From assembly GCF_000297495.1 (NCBI RefSeq), contig NZ_ALWX01000003.1, positions 1-64,000 on the forward strand: 64,000 nt of DNA, given 5' to 3'. The stretch comes from Janibacter hoylei PVAS-1. GTDB taxonomy: Bacteria > Actinomycetota > Actinomycetes > Actinomycetales > Dermatophilaceae. The notes under the pieces are model-generated. The model saw nothing but the letters and a program-made list of their open reading frames with translations. It did no database searches and was not told where the DNA came from. Numbering within the stretch: position 1 is the first letter of the stretch; every line of letters begins with the position of its first letter. The position numbers and the translations under genes were made by a program. Shown here piece by piece: positions 39,840 to 48,115 of this stretch.

Positions 39840-41317
39840 TGGGAGTCCTCGCTGCTGTCGGGGGTGGCGGACGAAGGGGGTGTGGCCGCAGCCCGGGCGG
39901 CCGCCTCGGTGGGCGTACCGGCACGATGCGCCGCGACCCAGCCGTCGATGTTGCGCTGGCGGCCGCGGGCGATGCCGAGCTGGCCGGGCCCGACCGCGTC
40001 GGTCAGGGCGGAGCCGGCGGCGACGTAGGCACCGTCGGCCACCTCGACCGGCGCGACGAGCACGGTGTCGGAGCCGACGAAGGAGTGCTTGCCGATGACG
40101 GTCTGGTGCTTGTTGACCCCGTCGTAGTTGGCGAAGATCGTGCCGGCGCCGATGTTGGCCCCCTCGCCGATGATCGCGTCACCCGCGTAGGTGAGGTGCG
40201 GGACCTTGGCCCCGTCGCCGATCTTGGCGTTCTTCGTCTCGACGAAGCCGCCGATCTTCCCCTTCGCCCCGAGCTCGGTCCCGGGACGCAGGTAGGAGAA
40301 GGGCCCGACCGTGGCGCCGGCGCCGACGACGGCGAGGTGGCCCTCGGCCCGCTTGACCTCGGCGCCGTCCCCGACCTCGCAGTCGGTGAGGGTGACGTCG
40401 GGGCCGATCGTCGCCTCGGCACCGATGGTCGTCGCGCCGAGCAGCTGGGTGCCGGGGAGGATGCGGGTGTCCTGGCCGATGGTGACGTCGACGTCGATCC
40501 ACGTCGAGTCGGGGTCGACGATCGTCACGCCGGCGCGCATGTGGCGCTCGAGGACCCGCTGGTTGAGCACCTTGCCCAGGCCGGCGAGCTGGACGCGGTC
40601 GTTGACGCCCTCGGTCTGCCAGAGGTCGTCGAGCACGTGGGCGGCGACGGTGCCGCCGGCGGCGCGGGCCAACTCGAGCACGTCCGTGAGGTACTTCTCG
40701 CCCTGCGCGTTGTCCGTCGTGACGTTGGCGAGCTCGCGGCGGAGCACGGCGGCGTCGAAGGCGTAGATGCCGGAGTTGATCTCGCGGATCTCCCGCTCCG
40801 CCTCGCTCGCGTCCTTGAACTCGACGATGCGCTCGACGTTGCCCGCGGCGTCGCGGACGATCCGGCCGTAGGCCTTGGCGTCCTCGAGCACCGAGGTGAC
40901 GACGGTGACCGCGGCCTGCGCCTGCGTGTGCGCGCGGGTCAGCTCGCTGATCGTCTCCGCCGACAGGAGTGGCACGTCACCCATGGTGACGACGATCGTG
41001 CCGGTGAGGTCCGCGGGCAGGGCCTCGAGGCCGCACTCGACGGCCCGGCCGGTGCCCTTGACCTCGTCCTGGTCGGCGGTGCGGCATGGGATCTGCCACC
41101 GCTCGCCGTAGGCGGCGATGAAGTCGGCGACCCGGTCGCGCTGGTGGCGGATGACGACGACGGTCTCGCTGGCCCCGGCACCGGCGGCCGCGCGCATCGC
41201 GTGGCCGAGGAGCGGAGCTCCGCCGATCGGGTGCAGGACCTTGGGGAGGGTCGACTTCATCCGGGTTCCCTCGCCGGCGGCGAGGATGATGACTGCGTCT
41301 GGACGGACGTCGTTCAC
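39836..41317 (-). CDS. glmU: Bifunctional GlcNAc-1-P uridyltransferase / glucosamine-1-phosphate acetyltransferase
   Basis: Makes UDP-GlcNAc for peptidoglycan, downstream of GlmS. The N-terminal pyrophosphorylase begins VIILAAGEGTRMKSTLPKVLH, with TMGDVPLL and NSGIYAF. The C-terminal left-handed beta helix (about 260-450, hexapeptides such as IGAEATIGPDV and IGEGANIGAG) carries the acetyltransferase with NYDGVNKHQT. The final ~35 residues are Ala/Ser/Thr-rich and probably disordered. GTG start with GGAG upstream. 493 residues, normal for actinobacteria. Confidence 0.97.
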   Translation of the reverse strand: MNDVRPDAVIILAAGEGTRMKSTLPKVLHPIGGAPLLGHAMRAAAGAGASETVVVIRHQRDRVADFIAAYGERWQIPCRTADQDEVKGTGRAVECGLEALPADLTGTIVVTMGDVPLLSAETISELTRAHTQAQAAVTVVTSVLEDAKAYGRIVRDAAGNVERIVEFKDASEAEREIREINSGIYAFDAAVLRRELANVTTDNAQGEKYLTDVLELARAAGGTVAAHVLDDLWQTEGVNDRVQLAGLGKVLNQRVLERHMRAGVTIVDPDSTWIDVDVTIGQDTRILPGTQLLGATTIGAEATIGPDVTLTDCEVGDGAEVKRAEGHLAVVGAGATVGPFSYLRPGTELGAKGKIGGFVETKNAKIGDGAKVPHLTYAGDAIIGEGANIGAGTIFANYDGVNKHQTVIGKHSFVGSDTVLVAPVEVADGAYVAAGSALTDAVGPGQLGIARGRQRNIDGWVAAHRAGTPTEAAARAAATPPSSATPDSSEDSQ

Positions 41318-41570
41318 GCGGTTGATCTCCGAGGTGTCGGGGGCGCGGCCGGCCGACTGGGCCGCCTCGCCACTCTAGCGGCCGACCGTCGCCGGGATCG
41401 ACCGAGCCGGGGTCAGAGCAGCTCGCGCCGCCCCCGGGTCGGCGAGTACTGCGGCGACCGACCGCGCCGGGCCGACCTCGTCGCCCTCGACGACGACCTC
41501 GCGGTCACCGGCGTCATGCGTACTGGCGTCCGGGTGCGGGGTGGGCAGCAGCCTCCACGCGGCTGAGACG
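41318..41570. other. Gene-poor gap between glmU and the histidine phosphatase
   Basis: 253 bases. On the minus strand one frame is open from the phosphatase stop region to 41375 and reads somewhat protein-like (REVVVEGDEVGPARSVAAVL, ending ARSIPATVGR), but it has no acceptable start codon or ribosome site. It may be a remnant, or the end of a gene hidden by an indel. The glmU promoter must lie in the first part. Confidence 0.35.
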
Positions 41571-42245
41571 TCAGTCGAGCTCCTCGTCGATCGCCTCGCC
41601 CGTGACGTCGTGGGCGCGGACGCTCGCGAGGTGGGCACCACCGAGCGGGTCACCGGTCCATCGCACGAGGTCCCAGCCCTCCCCCGGCCGGCCGTCGAGC
41701 AGGACGAGGCCGGTGTTGTTGATCCACCGACCTTCGATGTCGTCGGCGTCCAGCTCCGCCGCGAGCGTGGCGAAGACGCGGATCGCCGCGCCGTGGCTGA
41801 AGAGCGCGACGGTGTCGTCGCGACCGTGCGCCCCGGCGATCGAGCGCACCGCGCCGTCGAAGCGCGCCATGAAGTCGTGGCCGGTCGTCCCGCCCGGCAC
41901 CGCGTGGTCGAGGTCGCGGTGCAGCCACGCGGCCAGCCCACCGAGGTAGCCCTCGACGGCCACCTGGTCGGCACGCATCTCGAAGTCGCCGGCGGCGATC
42001 TCCTCGAGCCCCTCGCGCACTCGTACCTCGAGCGAGCGCTCCTGCGCCAGTGGCACCCCCGTCAGCTGGGTGCGCACGAGCGGCGAGGCGTAGACCGCGC
42101 TGACGTCCTCGTCGGCGAGTGCTGCAGGCACCGCCGCCGCCTGGCGCTGGCCGAGCTCGGTCAGGCCGGCTCCGGGGTAGGCGGTGTCGAGCGCGCCCGT
42201 GACGTTGTGAGGGGTCTGTCCGTGCCGGATGAGGAGGAGTCGCAC
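41571..42245 (-). CDS. Histidine phosphatase family protein
   Basis: 224 residues. The catalytic LLLIRHGQTPHN starts at residue 3, with ALFSHGAAIRVF supplying the second His and YASPLVRT the conserved Arg region; together these define the branch 1 phosphoglycerate-mutase-like fold. Substrate unknown: candidates include phosphosugars, alpha-ribazole phosphate and broad acid phosphatase activity. Single gene with its own short upstream gap. Confidence 0.92.
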   Translation of the reverse strand: MRLLLIRHGQTPHNVTGALDTAYPGAGLTELGQRQAAAVPAALADEDVSAVYASPLVRTQLTGVPLAQERSLEVRVREGLEEIAAGDFEMRADQVAVEGYLGGLAAWLHRDLDHAVPGGTTGHDFMARFDGAVRSIAGAHGRDDTVALFSHGAAIRVFATLAAELDADDIEGRWINNTGLVLLDGRPGEGWDLVRWTGDPLGGAHLASVRAHDVTGEAIDEELD

Positions 42246-42332
42246 CCCAGCAGGCTACGCAGCGGCGCGCGGACGCCGGACCGCCCCCGTCCGGTGGACG
42301 AGGGCGGTCTGGTCGGATGGGCGGCGCTGGGC

Positions 42333-42701
42333 TCAGCGCACCATGCAGGGCCGCTTCGGGTCGAAGGTCCACCCGGGGACGAAGGCCTGCATGGCGACGG
42401 CGTCGTCGCGCGACCCGAGCCCGTGCTCCTGGTACAACGCGTGCGCCTGGGCGAGCCGGTCCCCGTCGATCGTCAGGCCCAGCACGACGTGACGCTCCCG
42501 ATCGACGCCCTGGCCGACTTCGTCGAGGTCACGTCGGTCCGCGAGGGCGTGCAGGGCCACCCGGTCGCTCTCCCCTCGACGAGGACGACGGCCTGTGGGT
42601 TGCCCCCCCCCCACCACTGGCCTCCGGGCGCGTCCACGGCGCAAGCGGTTTTGCCGTCGCGGTGGTGGCCCTGGCCGGACGAGGCGATCGGCTGCCCCCG
42701 A
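42333..42701 (-). pseudogene. Broken or frameshifted hypothetical gene with a C10 tract
   Basis: The 3' part reads well (DLDEVGQGVDRERHVVLGL, LAQAHALYQEHGLG, AFVPGWTFDPKRPCMVR). The 5' part reads well in another frame (KTACAVDAPGGQWWGGGNPQ, VVLVEG); joining them needs one extra base near 42571-42577. The WWGGG stretch is encoded by a run of ten C (plus strand, 42603-42612), itself prone to slippage. It begins right after the stop of the beta-propeller gene. No start codon is evident. Function unknown; probably the third gene of the propeller cluster. Confidence 0.5.
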
Positions 42702-44081
42702 TCAGTCCCGCCGCTCCACCTCGTCCACCCCGACGACCCAGGCATGGCTGCGGGAGGGGCGGCTGTACCGGCCACCGCGACGCTCCTGGTACTCCTGGAG
42801 CACCGCGAAGCCGTCCGGCGAGACATCAGCGCCGGGCGAGAGACCGTCATCGGTCTCGGCAACGAGCTCGGCCGTGCGCGTGTCGACGATGCGGAAGGAG
42901 CTCTCCGCCGCATCGCTGAAGAGCTTGTCGGTCGGCAGGAAGAAGACGATGAGCCGACCCCGTGGGTCATTGGTCGCGATGCGATAGCCCTCGGGCACCT
43001 CGACGTCCCCGACGACCTCGTCCTCGAGGGCATCGCGCAGGGTGAGGGTGTCGCCGTCGCGCGAGATCTCGAAGCGGTCGTGGACGACCGACCGCCCGTC
43101 GGGCACCTCCTGCGACCGCTCCACCGGCGGCACGTCCACGGTGACGACGCGGTCGCCGTCGAGCAGCCGCACGCCGTCGTCGCACCGCACGACCGGTGTC
43201 GCCTCGCCGGCGAGGCGGCCCCCGGAGTCCCCGGGGTTGTCCAAGCGCGCGCCGGGGCACGACGTGCGCGCCAGCTCCTCCCCCGAGCGAAGGGAGGTCA
43301 CCGTCACCACGTCGCCCGCCCGGTGGATCGCCTCGTCCTCGCGCACGAGGACGCGCCCGCGGGGCGCGTCCTGCCAGGTGCGCGCCACCTTGCCGGTGTC
43401 GAGGTCGAGCGCCTGCGTCGTCTCCTCGTCGGGGGTGATGAGGGCATAGCGCTGCTCCGGCAGACCGCCGGGGTAGAGCGTCGCCAGGTCGACGTCGCAG
43501 CCGACCTCGGTGTCGTGGCTCCAGGCGACGCTCGCGTCCTCGAGCACCACCCCGGAGACGACGAGGCGGCCGCCGGTGACGTCCTCGCCGAGGCGGGCGC
43601 CACCTCCCGGTGACATGCACGAGACCACCGCGACGTGCCGGGTCGACATCCCGACGAACTCGGCCTCGTCCCCGGGCCGGACGGCCTTGTCGCCGTGGGC
43701 GACGAGCAGGTCGGTGGCCCGTGCCTCGACCTCGCCGTCCGCACGCTCGACCCGGACGTCACCACCGAGGGTCGAGACGAGGGCGCCGTCGGAGGTGAGC
43801 GTGCCGTCGCCGTAGAAGCGCGACCCGCCCCACCGCTCACCCGTCGGCGCGTGCTCCACCCACTCACCGTCCTCGTCGCCGTACGTGAACCACCCGTTGG
43901 GCCCGATGCGCACGCTGTGGGACCGCTCGGACGTGTAGTAGTGGACCCGGCCGTCGACGCTCCCGCCGCCGCCGATGGCTCCGCGCAGGACGACGCCGAC
44001 GAGGAAGGCGACGATCGCCAGGGCGGCGAGCACCGCGAGGGTGAGCTTGGTGGCGTCGGCAGCCTTGCTCGGGGTGCTCAC
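42702..44081 (-). CDS. Membrane-anchored beta-propeller-like protein (second paralogue)
   Basis: 459 residues: an N-terminal membrane helix (~14-36, LTLAVLAALAIVAFLVGVVL) and a large extracytoplasmic region with repeated beta blades: RIGPNGWFTYGDEDG, ALDLDTGKVARTW, SLRSGEELARTSCPG, VDTRTAELVAETDDG, DVSPDGFAVLQE. Paired cysteines occur between blades. It is paralogous to the protein encoded just upstream (same order of blades and of SLRTGKELARVECP-type motifs). The GTG overlaps the upstream stop (GTGA) and has AAGGGG upstream, so the two are coupled. Function unknown; possibly PQQ-like propeller sensors or binding proteins. Confidence 0.8.
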   Translation of the reverse strand: MSTPSKAADATKLTLAVLAALAIVAFLVGVVLRGAIGGGGSVDGRVHYYTSERSHSVRIGPNGWFTYGDEDGEWVEHAPTGERWGGSRFYGDGTLTSDGALVSTLGGDVRVERADGEVEARATDLLVAHGDKAVRPGDEAEFVGMSTRHVAVVSCMSPGGGARLGEDVTGGRLVVSGVVLEDASVAWSHDTEVGCDVDLATLYPGGLPEQRYALITPDEETTQALDLDTGKVARTWQDAPRGRVLVREDEAIHRAGDVVTVTSLRSGEELARTSCPGARLDNPGDSGGRLAGEATPVVRCDDGVRLLDGDRVVTVDVPPVERSQEVPDGRSVVHDRFEISRDGDTLTLRDALEDEVVGDVEVPEGYRIATNDPRGRLIVFFLPTDKLFSDAAESSFRIVDTRTAELVAETDDGLSPGADVSPDGFAVLQEYQERRGGRYSRPSRSHAWVVGVDEVERRD

Positions 44082-45463
44082 CGCATCCCCTTCGGCGCCG
44101 CGACCCACAGCCGTGTGCCCTCGATGTCCTCGTCGTCGGCCTCGACGAGGATCACGCCGTCAGGCGAGGTGTCGGCACCGGCCCGCATGACGCCATTGGT
44201 CGTCACGACCATCTCCCCGGTGCGGGTGTCGAAGGCCCGGTAGGCACCTCGGGGCCGCTCGCCTCCGGTGTCGAACTCGGTGAAGGTGATGAGCCGGCCC
44301 ACCGGGCCGAAGGCGCCGAGCTTCATGCCGTCGGGCACGTCGAGCACGCCGATCTCCTGGTCCTGCAGGCCGTCCCGCAGGGTCACCTGGTCGCCGTCAC
44401 GCTGGAGCAGGTGGCGACCATGGGCGACCTGCTGCCCGTCGGGCAGCTCCTCGCCCGTGGCCAACGGCGGGGCGTCGATCTCGACGAAGTCGTCGTCCTC
44501 GACGACGTGGACGCGGTCGCGGCAGGTGACGAAGGGGGTGACCTCCGGCGACAGCTGCTGGGTGATCTCGTCGGGTCGTCCCGGGGAGGCCCACGGGCAC
44601 TCCACCCGGGCGAGCTCCTTGCCGGTGCGTAGGGACCGCCAACCGACGACGTCGTCGTCGCTCTCGTTCACGAGCGCCTTGTCACCGCTGATGACGATGT
44701 CGCTCCGGGGACGGCCCGAGCGCTCGAGCACGACCTCGCCCGTCGCGACGTCGATGACGAGGAGGTGCTCCTCGCTCGGCACCAGGAGGGCGTACTGCTG
44801 TGCGGGCAGGGTCCGGGGCTTGCTCAGCGGCCGAGCGTCGGGCCCGCACTCGATCCCGACGTCCTTGACCCAGTCGATCGAGGCGTCCTCGAGGGAGAGA
44901 CCGGCGAGCACGGCCTTGCCACCCTCGACCTCCTCGGTGAGACGTGAGGGCGACGGGGCCACACAGGTCGTGACGACGACCTGCTCCTCGCCGAAGGCGA
45001 CGGTCTGCACGTCCTCGCCACCCCACAGGTCGTCCTCCCCGAGCTCGTCGGCGATCTCCTTCGTCGTCCGCGAGCTCGTCGACCCCTCACGCTGCACGAG
45101 CACCTTGGCATCGCCCGGCTGCACGACGACCCCGTCCTGCGAGATCGACATCTGCGAGTCGAGCTCGCCGATCGTCCACGACTCGCCGGTGTGCACGTTG
45201 CGGGCGACGTAGTCGCCCCCGCCGCCGGGGTGGGTCACCCACCCGTCGGGCCCGAGCTGGACCGACAGGTCCTCGCTGTCCCAGACGATGTTGCCCGAGA
45301 CCTCCGGCGGGTCGAGGCGCCCGCTGAGCGCCCCGAGACCACCGGGTAGGAAGGAGACGACCCCTGCGGCAAACATCCCGACGAGGGCCAGCACGCCGAC
45401 GACCTTGAGTGCGCGCGGCACCGCGCGGGAGGGCTGAGGGGAGAGGTCGTGGGGGGCGCTCAC
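44078..45463 (-). CDS. Membrane-anchored beta-propeller-like protein (first paralogue)
   Basis: 461 residues with an N-terminal membrane helix (ALKVVGVLALVGMFAAGVV), then LGPDGWVTHPGGGGDYV, VIDVATGEVVLERSG, SLRTGKELARVECPW, FDTRTGEMVVTTNG and DTSPDGVILVE, matching its downstream paralogue blade for blade. CACAAT ends exactly 6 bases before the GTG, so the promoter probably lies in the 31 bases after tRNA-Gln and the mRNA is leaderless. Tandem duplication with divergence to perhaps a third identity. Function unknown; surface location inferred. Confidence 0.82.
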   Translation of the reverse strand: MSAPHDLSPQPSRAVPRALKVVGVLALVGMFAAGVVSFLPGGLGALSGRLDPPEVSGNIVWDSEDLSVQLGPDGWVTHPGGGGDYVARNVHTGESWTIGELDSQMSISQDGVVVQPGDAKVLVQREGSTSSRTTKEIADELGEDDLWGGEDVQTVAFGEEQVVVTTCVAPSPSRLTEEVEGGKAVLAGLSLEDASIDWVKDVGIECGPDARPLSKPRTLPAQQYALLVPSEEHLLVIDVATGEVVLERSGRPRSDIVISGDKALVNESDDDVVGWRSLRTGKELARVECPWASPGRPDEITQQLSPEVTPFVTCRDRVHVVEDDDFVEIDAPPLATGEELPDGQQVAHGRHLLQRDGDQVTLRDGLQDQEIGVLDVPDGMKLGAFGPVGRLITFTEFDTGGERPRGAYRAFDTRTGEMVVTTNGVMRAGADTSPDGVILVEADDEDIEGTRLWVAAPKGMR

Positions 45464-45494
45464 CGGCTCATTGTGGCCGATCGGCGTCGACCGA

Positions 45495-45576
45495 TGGCTC
45501 CCCGGGTAGGAGTCGAACCTACGTCGCTAGTCCTGATTCAAAGTCAGGCGGGCCCTGCCGGCAGACCAACCGGGGA
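45495..45576 (-). tRNA. tRNA-Gln (anticodon UUG), CCA encoded
   Basis: Acceptor TCCCCGG/CCGGGGA with discriminator G followed by CCA, D arm GGTC/GGCC with CCGGCA in the loop, anticodon stem CCTGA/TCAGG with loop CTTTGAA (anticodon TTG), T arm GTAGG-TTCGACT-CCTAC. The variable region is about nine bases, a little long. The U1-A72 pair and G73 are usual for tRNA-Gln. Confidence 0.92.
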
Positions 45577-45643
45577 ATGCCGCCGGAGCGGCACGGTCAG
45601 GGTAGTCGACAGGCTGCTCCGTGCCGTCACCGACAATGGGGGC

Positions 45644-46285
45644 ATGAGCCAGCAGGACGAAGGGCGGCCGCCGCGCCGCCCGCGCATGACCGGTGCGGCA
45701 CGGCGTGAGCAGCTCGTGAGCGTCGGGCGCGGACTCTTCGCGGCGAAGGGGGTCGACGGCACCTCCGTGGAGGAGATCGCCGGCGCGGCCGAGGTGTCCA
45801 AGCCGGTCGTGTACGAGCACTTCGGCGGCAAGGAGGGGCTCTACGCCGTGGTCGTCGACCGTGAGCTGAGCGTCCTCACCGAGGCCGTGACGACGGCGCT
45901 CACCGCGGGCGGCACCGACCGGCAGATCATCGAGCGAGCGGCTCTCGCGCTGCTCGACTACATCGAGGGCTCACCGGACGGCTTCCGCATCCTCGCGCGG
46001 GACGTCTCCGGCGAGGCCCCCAGCGGCACCTACTCCTCGCTGATCTCCGATGTCGCGACCCAGGTCGCCCACCTGCTCTCCGAGCCCTTCGAGCAGCGGG
46101 GTTTCGACCCGACCACGGCGCCGATGTACGCCCAGATGCTCGTCGGTCTGGTCTCCCTCACGGGGCAGTGGTGGCTCGAGACCCGCCAGCCGGACAAGGA
46201 GTCCGTGGCCGCCCACCTCGTCAACCTCGCGTGGAACGGTCTCGACGGCCTCGAGCCCCACCCCACGCTGCACGGGCGGAACTGA
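45644..46285 (+). CDS. TetR/AcrR family transcriptional regulator
   Basis: 213 residues. The N-terminal helix-turn-helix covers about 20-66 (RREQLVSVGRGLFAAKGVDG, TSVEEIAGAAEVSKPVVYEHFGGKEGLY in part). The C-terminal domain ends GQWWLETRQPDKESVAAHLVNLAWNGL, a form common in actinobacterial TetR proteins of lipid-related clusters. GACAAT (45632-45637) ends exactly 6 bases before the ATG, indicating a leaderless mRNA. Divergent from tRNA-Gln and the propeller genes; target unknown. Confidence 0.92.
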   Translation: MSQQDEGRPPRRPRMTGAARREQLVSVGRGLFAAKGVDGTSVEEIAGAAEVSKPVVYEHFGGKEGLYAVVVDRELSVLTEAVTTALTAGGTDRQIIERAALALLDYIEGSPDGFRILARDVSGEAPSGTYSSLISDVATQVAHLLSEPFEQRGFDPTTAPMYAQMLVGLVSLTGQWWLETRQPDKESVAAHLVNLAWNGLDGLEPHPTLHGRN

Positions 46286-46355
46286 CCTCCCTTCGCCCGG
46301 TTCCCATGCACCGCGCACGCCTGCACGTGCGGGGTGTATGGGAATGGCGGAGGTC
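46284..46355. terminator. Long imperfect hairpin spanning both stop codons between TetR and VOC genes
   Basis: GACCTCC (46284-46290) pairs with GGAGGTC (46349-46355), and TTCCCATGCACC with GGTGTATGGGAA inside. The element includes the TetR stop and the VOC stop and probably ends transcription in both directions. Confidence 0.65.
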
Positions 46356-46714
46356 AGGCCTGCTGGAGCTCGACCCTGTTCCCCACCGGGTCATCGGTGT
46401 GGAAGCGCCGCACCCCCGGGATCGCCTCGTCCCAGCGCACCTCTCCCCCCGGCAGCCGTCACGGCCTCCGCCAGGGCGTCGACGTCGTCGACGAGGAAGC
46501 ACGGGTGGGCCTTGCGCGCCGGAGTGAAGTCGGCCTCGACGCCGCAGTGCAGCTCCCGGTCCCCCGCCTGGAACCACGCTCCACCGCGGGCCGCGAGGAC
46601 CCGCGGCTTGGGGATCTCCGGCATCCCGAGGAGGTCACCGTAGAAGGCCCGCAGCGCGTCCTCGCTGCCTGCGGGACAGGCGATCTGGACGTGGTGCAGC
46701 CCGAGGACGCTCAC
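46354..46714 (-). CDS. VOC family (glyoxalase-like) protein, apparent frameshift
   Basis: Begins MSVLGLHHVQIACPAGSEDAL with the first metal-ligand His, LRAFYGDLLGMPEIPKP and HPCFLVDDVDALAEAV. Removing one base from the C run 46445-46450 leads into GGEVRWDEAIPGVRRFHTDDP and NRVELQQA, completing a single VOC domain of 119 residues. Reaction unknown (dioxygenase, glyoxalase or resistance-type). It overlaps tam by 4 bases, so the two are cotranscribed from the tam promoter. Confidence 0.8.
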
Positions 46715-47511
46715 GCCTTGCGCCCGACGGCGAAGACGCGACGGAAGGCCAGGAGGACCCCGGCGGGGGTGCGCGGGTAGGCGGCCGTCAGCTTGGCGGC
46801 GTAGGCAGCGAGGAAGGCCTCGCGCTCGCCCTCGTCCTCGAGGACCTCGAGCATCGGTCGCAGACCGGTGCCGCTGACCCAGTCGAGCACCGGGTTGTCA
46901 CTGGCCCCCTCGGGGTCGAGCACGTGCGTGTAGGTCGTCTCCCACGCGTCGACGGCGAGCCCGCGAGCCGTGAGCACCTGCAGGTAGGTCGACGGGTCGC
47001 CGGCGCCGAAGCGCTTGCTCGCGGCCTCGAGCTCGCCGCTGCGCGGGTGGTCGACCGCCGTCTCGCGCATGAGCGCGTGGGTCGGCGCGTCGTAGTTGCC
47101 CGGCACCTGCAGGGCAAACCAGCCGTCCGCGGCGAGGGCGTCGACCCAGGTCTCGATGAGGGGCAGGTGGCGTGGCACCCACTGCAGCGCAGCATTGCTG
47201 ACGATGACGTCGGGCGCCGCGCCCAGGCTGGCGATGTCCCAGTCGGCGAGGTCGGCCTCGACCCACTCGACGCGCCCGTCGGTGTCGAGGGCGCGCGCCG
47301 CGTCGAGCATCTCGACGCTGCTGTCCACCCCGACGACCCTGGCCTGCGGCCAGCGCTCGGCGAGCGAGAGGGTCAGCGGGCCGTTGCCGCAGCCGAGGTC
47401 GACGACGAGCCCCGGCTCCTGCGCGTCGACGCGTGCCATGAGATCCACGAAGGGTCGGGAGCGTTCGCTCGAGAACTGGCCGTAGCGGGTCGGGTCCCAG
47501 GTCACCGTCAT
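46711..47511 (-). CDS. tam: Trans-aconitate 2-methyltransferase
   Basis: A SAM-dependent methyltransferase of 266 residues: VVDLGCGNGPLTLSLAERWP (SAM loop), VGVDSSVEMLDAARAL, the Tam-type ALQWVPRHLPLIETW and VPGNYDAPTHALMRE, and TYTHVLDPEGASDNPVLDWV in part. Detoxifies trans-aconitate, an aconitase inhibitor. ATG with GGAGG nine bases upstream. Divergent from a MarR regulator whose probable operator lies between them. Confidence 0.92.
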   Translation of the reverse strand: MTVTWDPTRYGQFSSERSRPFVDLMARVDAQEPGLVVDLGCGNGPLTLSLAERWPQARVVGVDSSVEMLDAARALDTDGRVEWVEADLADWDIASLGAAPDVIVSNAALQWVPRHLPLIETWVDALAADGWFALQVPGNYDAPTHALMRETAVDHPRSGELEAASKRFGAGDPSTYLQVLTARGLAVDAWETTYTHVLDPEGASDNPVLDWVSGTGLRPMLEVLEDEGEREAFLAAYAAKLTAAYPRTPAGVLLAFRRVFAVGRKA

Positions 47512-47566
47512 GTGTGCGTGCCTCCTCGTTCGGGTCCGTGCAGCCTAACCAACGACCATGCATATG

Positions 47567-47600
47567 TCTCGATATCAAGATTCACGACCGCAGGTATTCT
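47567..47600 (+). promoter_or_regulatory. MarR-type operator and leaderless promoter between tam and marR
   Basis: TCTCGATATCAAGA (47567-47580) is a near-perfect palindrome of the kind bound by MarR proteins. TATTCT (47595-47600) ends 6 bases before the marR ATG. The palindrome covers the -35 position, so autorepression is likely; it is also 56 bases upstream of tam. Confidence 0.65.
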
Positions 47601-47606
47601 TGACGG

Positions 47607-48113
47607 ATGAGCAGCCGCCACGACCCGTCCGACGACGTCGACGCCATCGTCGAGGCCTGGCGCCGCGAGCGTCCCGACCTCGACGTCGAGCCGTTGCACG
47701 TCTTCTCACGCGTCTCCCGGCTCGCCCGGCTGCTCGACCTCGACCGCACGAGCGCCTTCGCCCGGCACGAGCTCGAGGGCTGGGAGTTCGACGTGCTCTC
47801 CGCGCTGCGCCGCGCCGGCGAGCCCTACCAGCTCTCCCCCGGCCGCCTGGTCCAGGAGACCCTCGTGACCTCGGGGACGATGACCAACCGCATCGACCGC
47901 CTCGCCACCAAGGGCTGGGTCGAGCGCCTCCCGTCGCCCACCGACCGTCGGGGGGTCATCGTCCGCCTGACGCAGGGAGGCCAAGCGGCGGTCGACGCCG
48001 CGATGGCCGACCTGCTGGCCCGCGAGGGCGAGCTCCTCGACGACATGTCGGCCGACGAGCGGGCCGCGCTCACCCGCGCGCTCAAGCGGCTGCTCGCCCC
48101 CTTCGAGGCCTGA
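47607..48113 (+). CDS. MarR family transcriptional regulator
   Basis: 168 residues with a winged helix: helices around EFDVLSALRRAGEPYQLSPG and LVTSGTMTNRIDRLATKGWV (recognition helix), wing LPSPTDRRGVIVRLT. This closely follows the MarR/SlyA pattern. Divergent from the tam-VOC unit, and its probable palindromic operator lies in the shared gap. The stop is 2 bases from the ABC-F stop (convergent). Confidence 0.94.
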   Translation: MSSRHDPSDDVDAIVEAWRRERPDLDVEPLHVFSRVSRLARLLDLDRTSAFARHELEGWEFDVLSALRRAGEPYQLSPGRLVQETLVTSGTMTNRIDRLATKGWVERLPSPTDRRGVIVRLTQGGQAAVDAAMADLLAREGELLDDMSADERAALTRALKRLLAPFEA

Positions 48114-48115
48114 CC

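Noticed and set aside
41375-41570. Protein-like minus-strand frame between glmU and the histidine phosphatase gene
   Set aside because: It lacks a usable start codon and ribosome site, and no family was recognised; reported only as a possible remnant.
45495-45576. Genomic island integrated at tRNA-Gln
   Set aside because: I found no integrase, no repeated tRNA end within the window and no clear shift in base composition; the neighbouring propeller genes have normal codon use.
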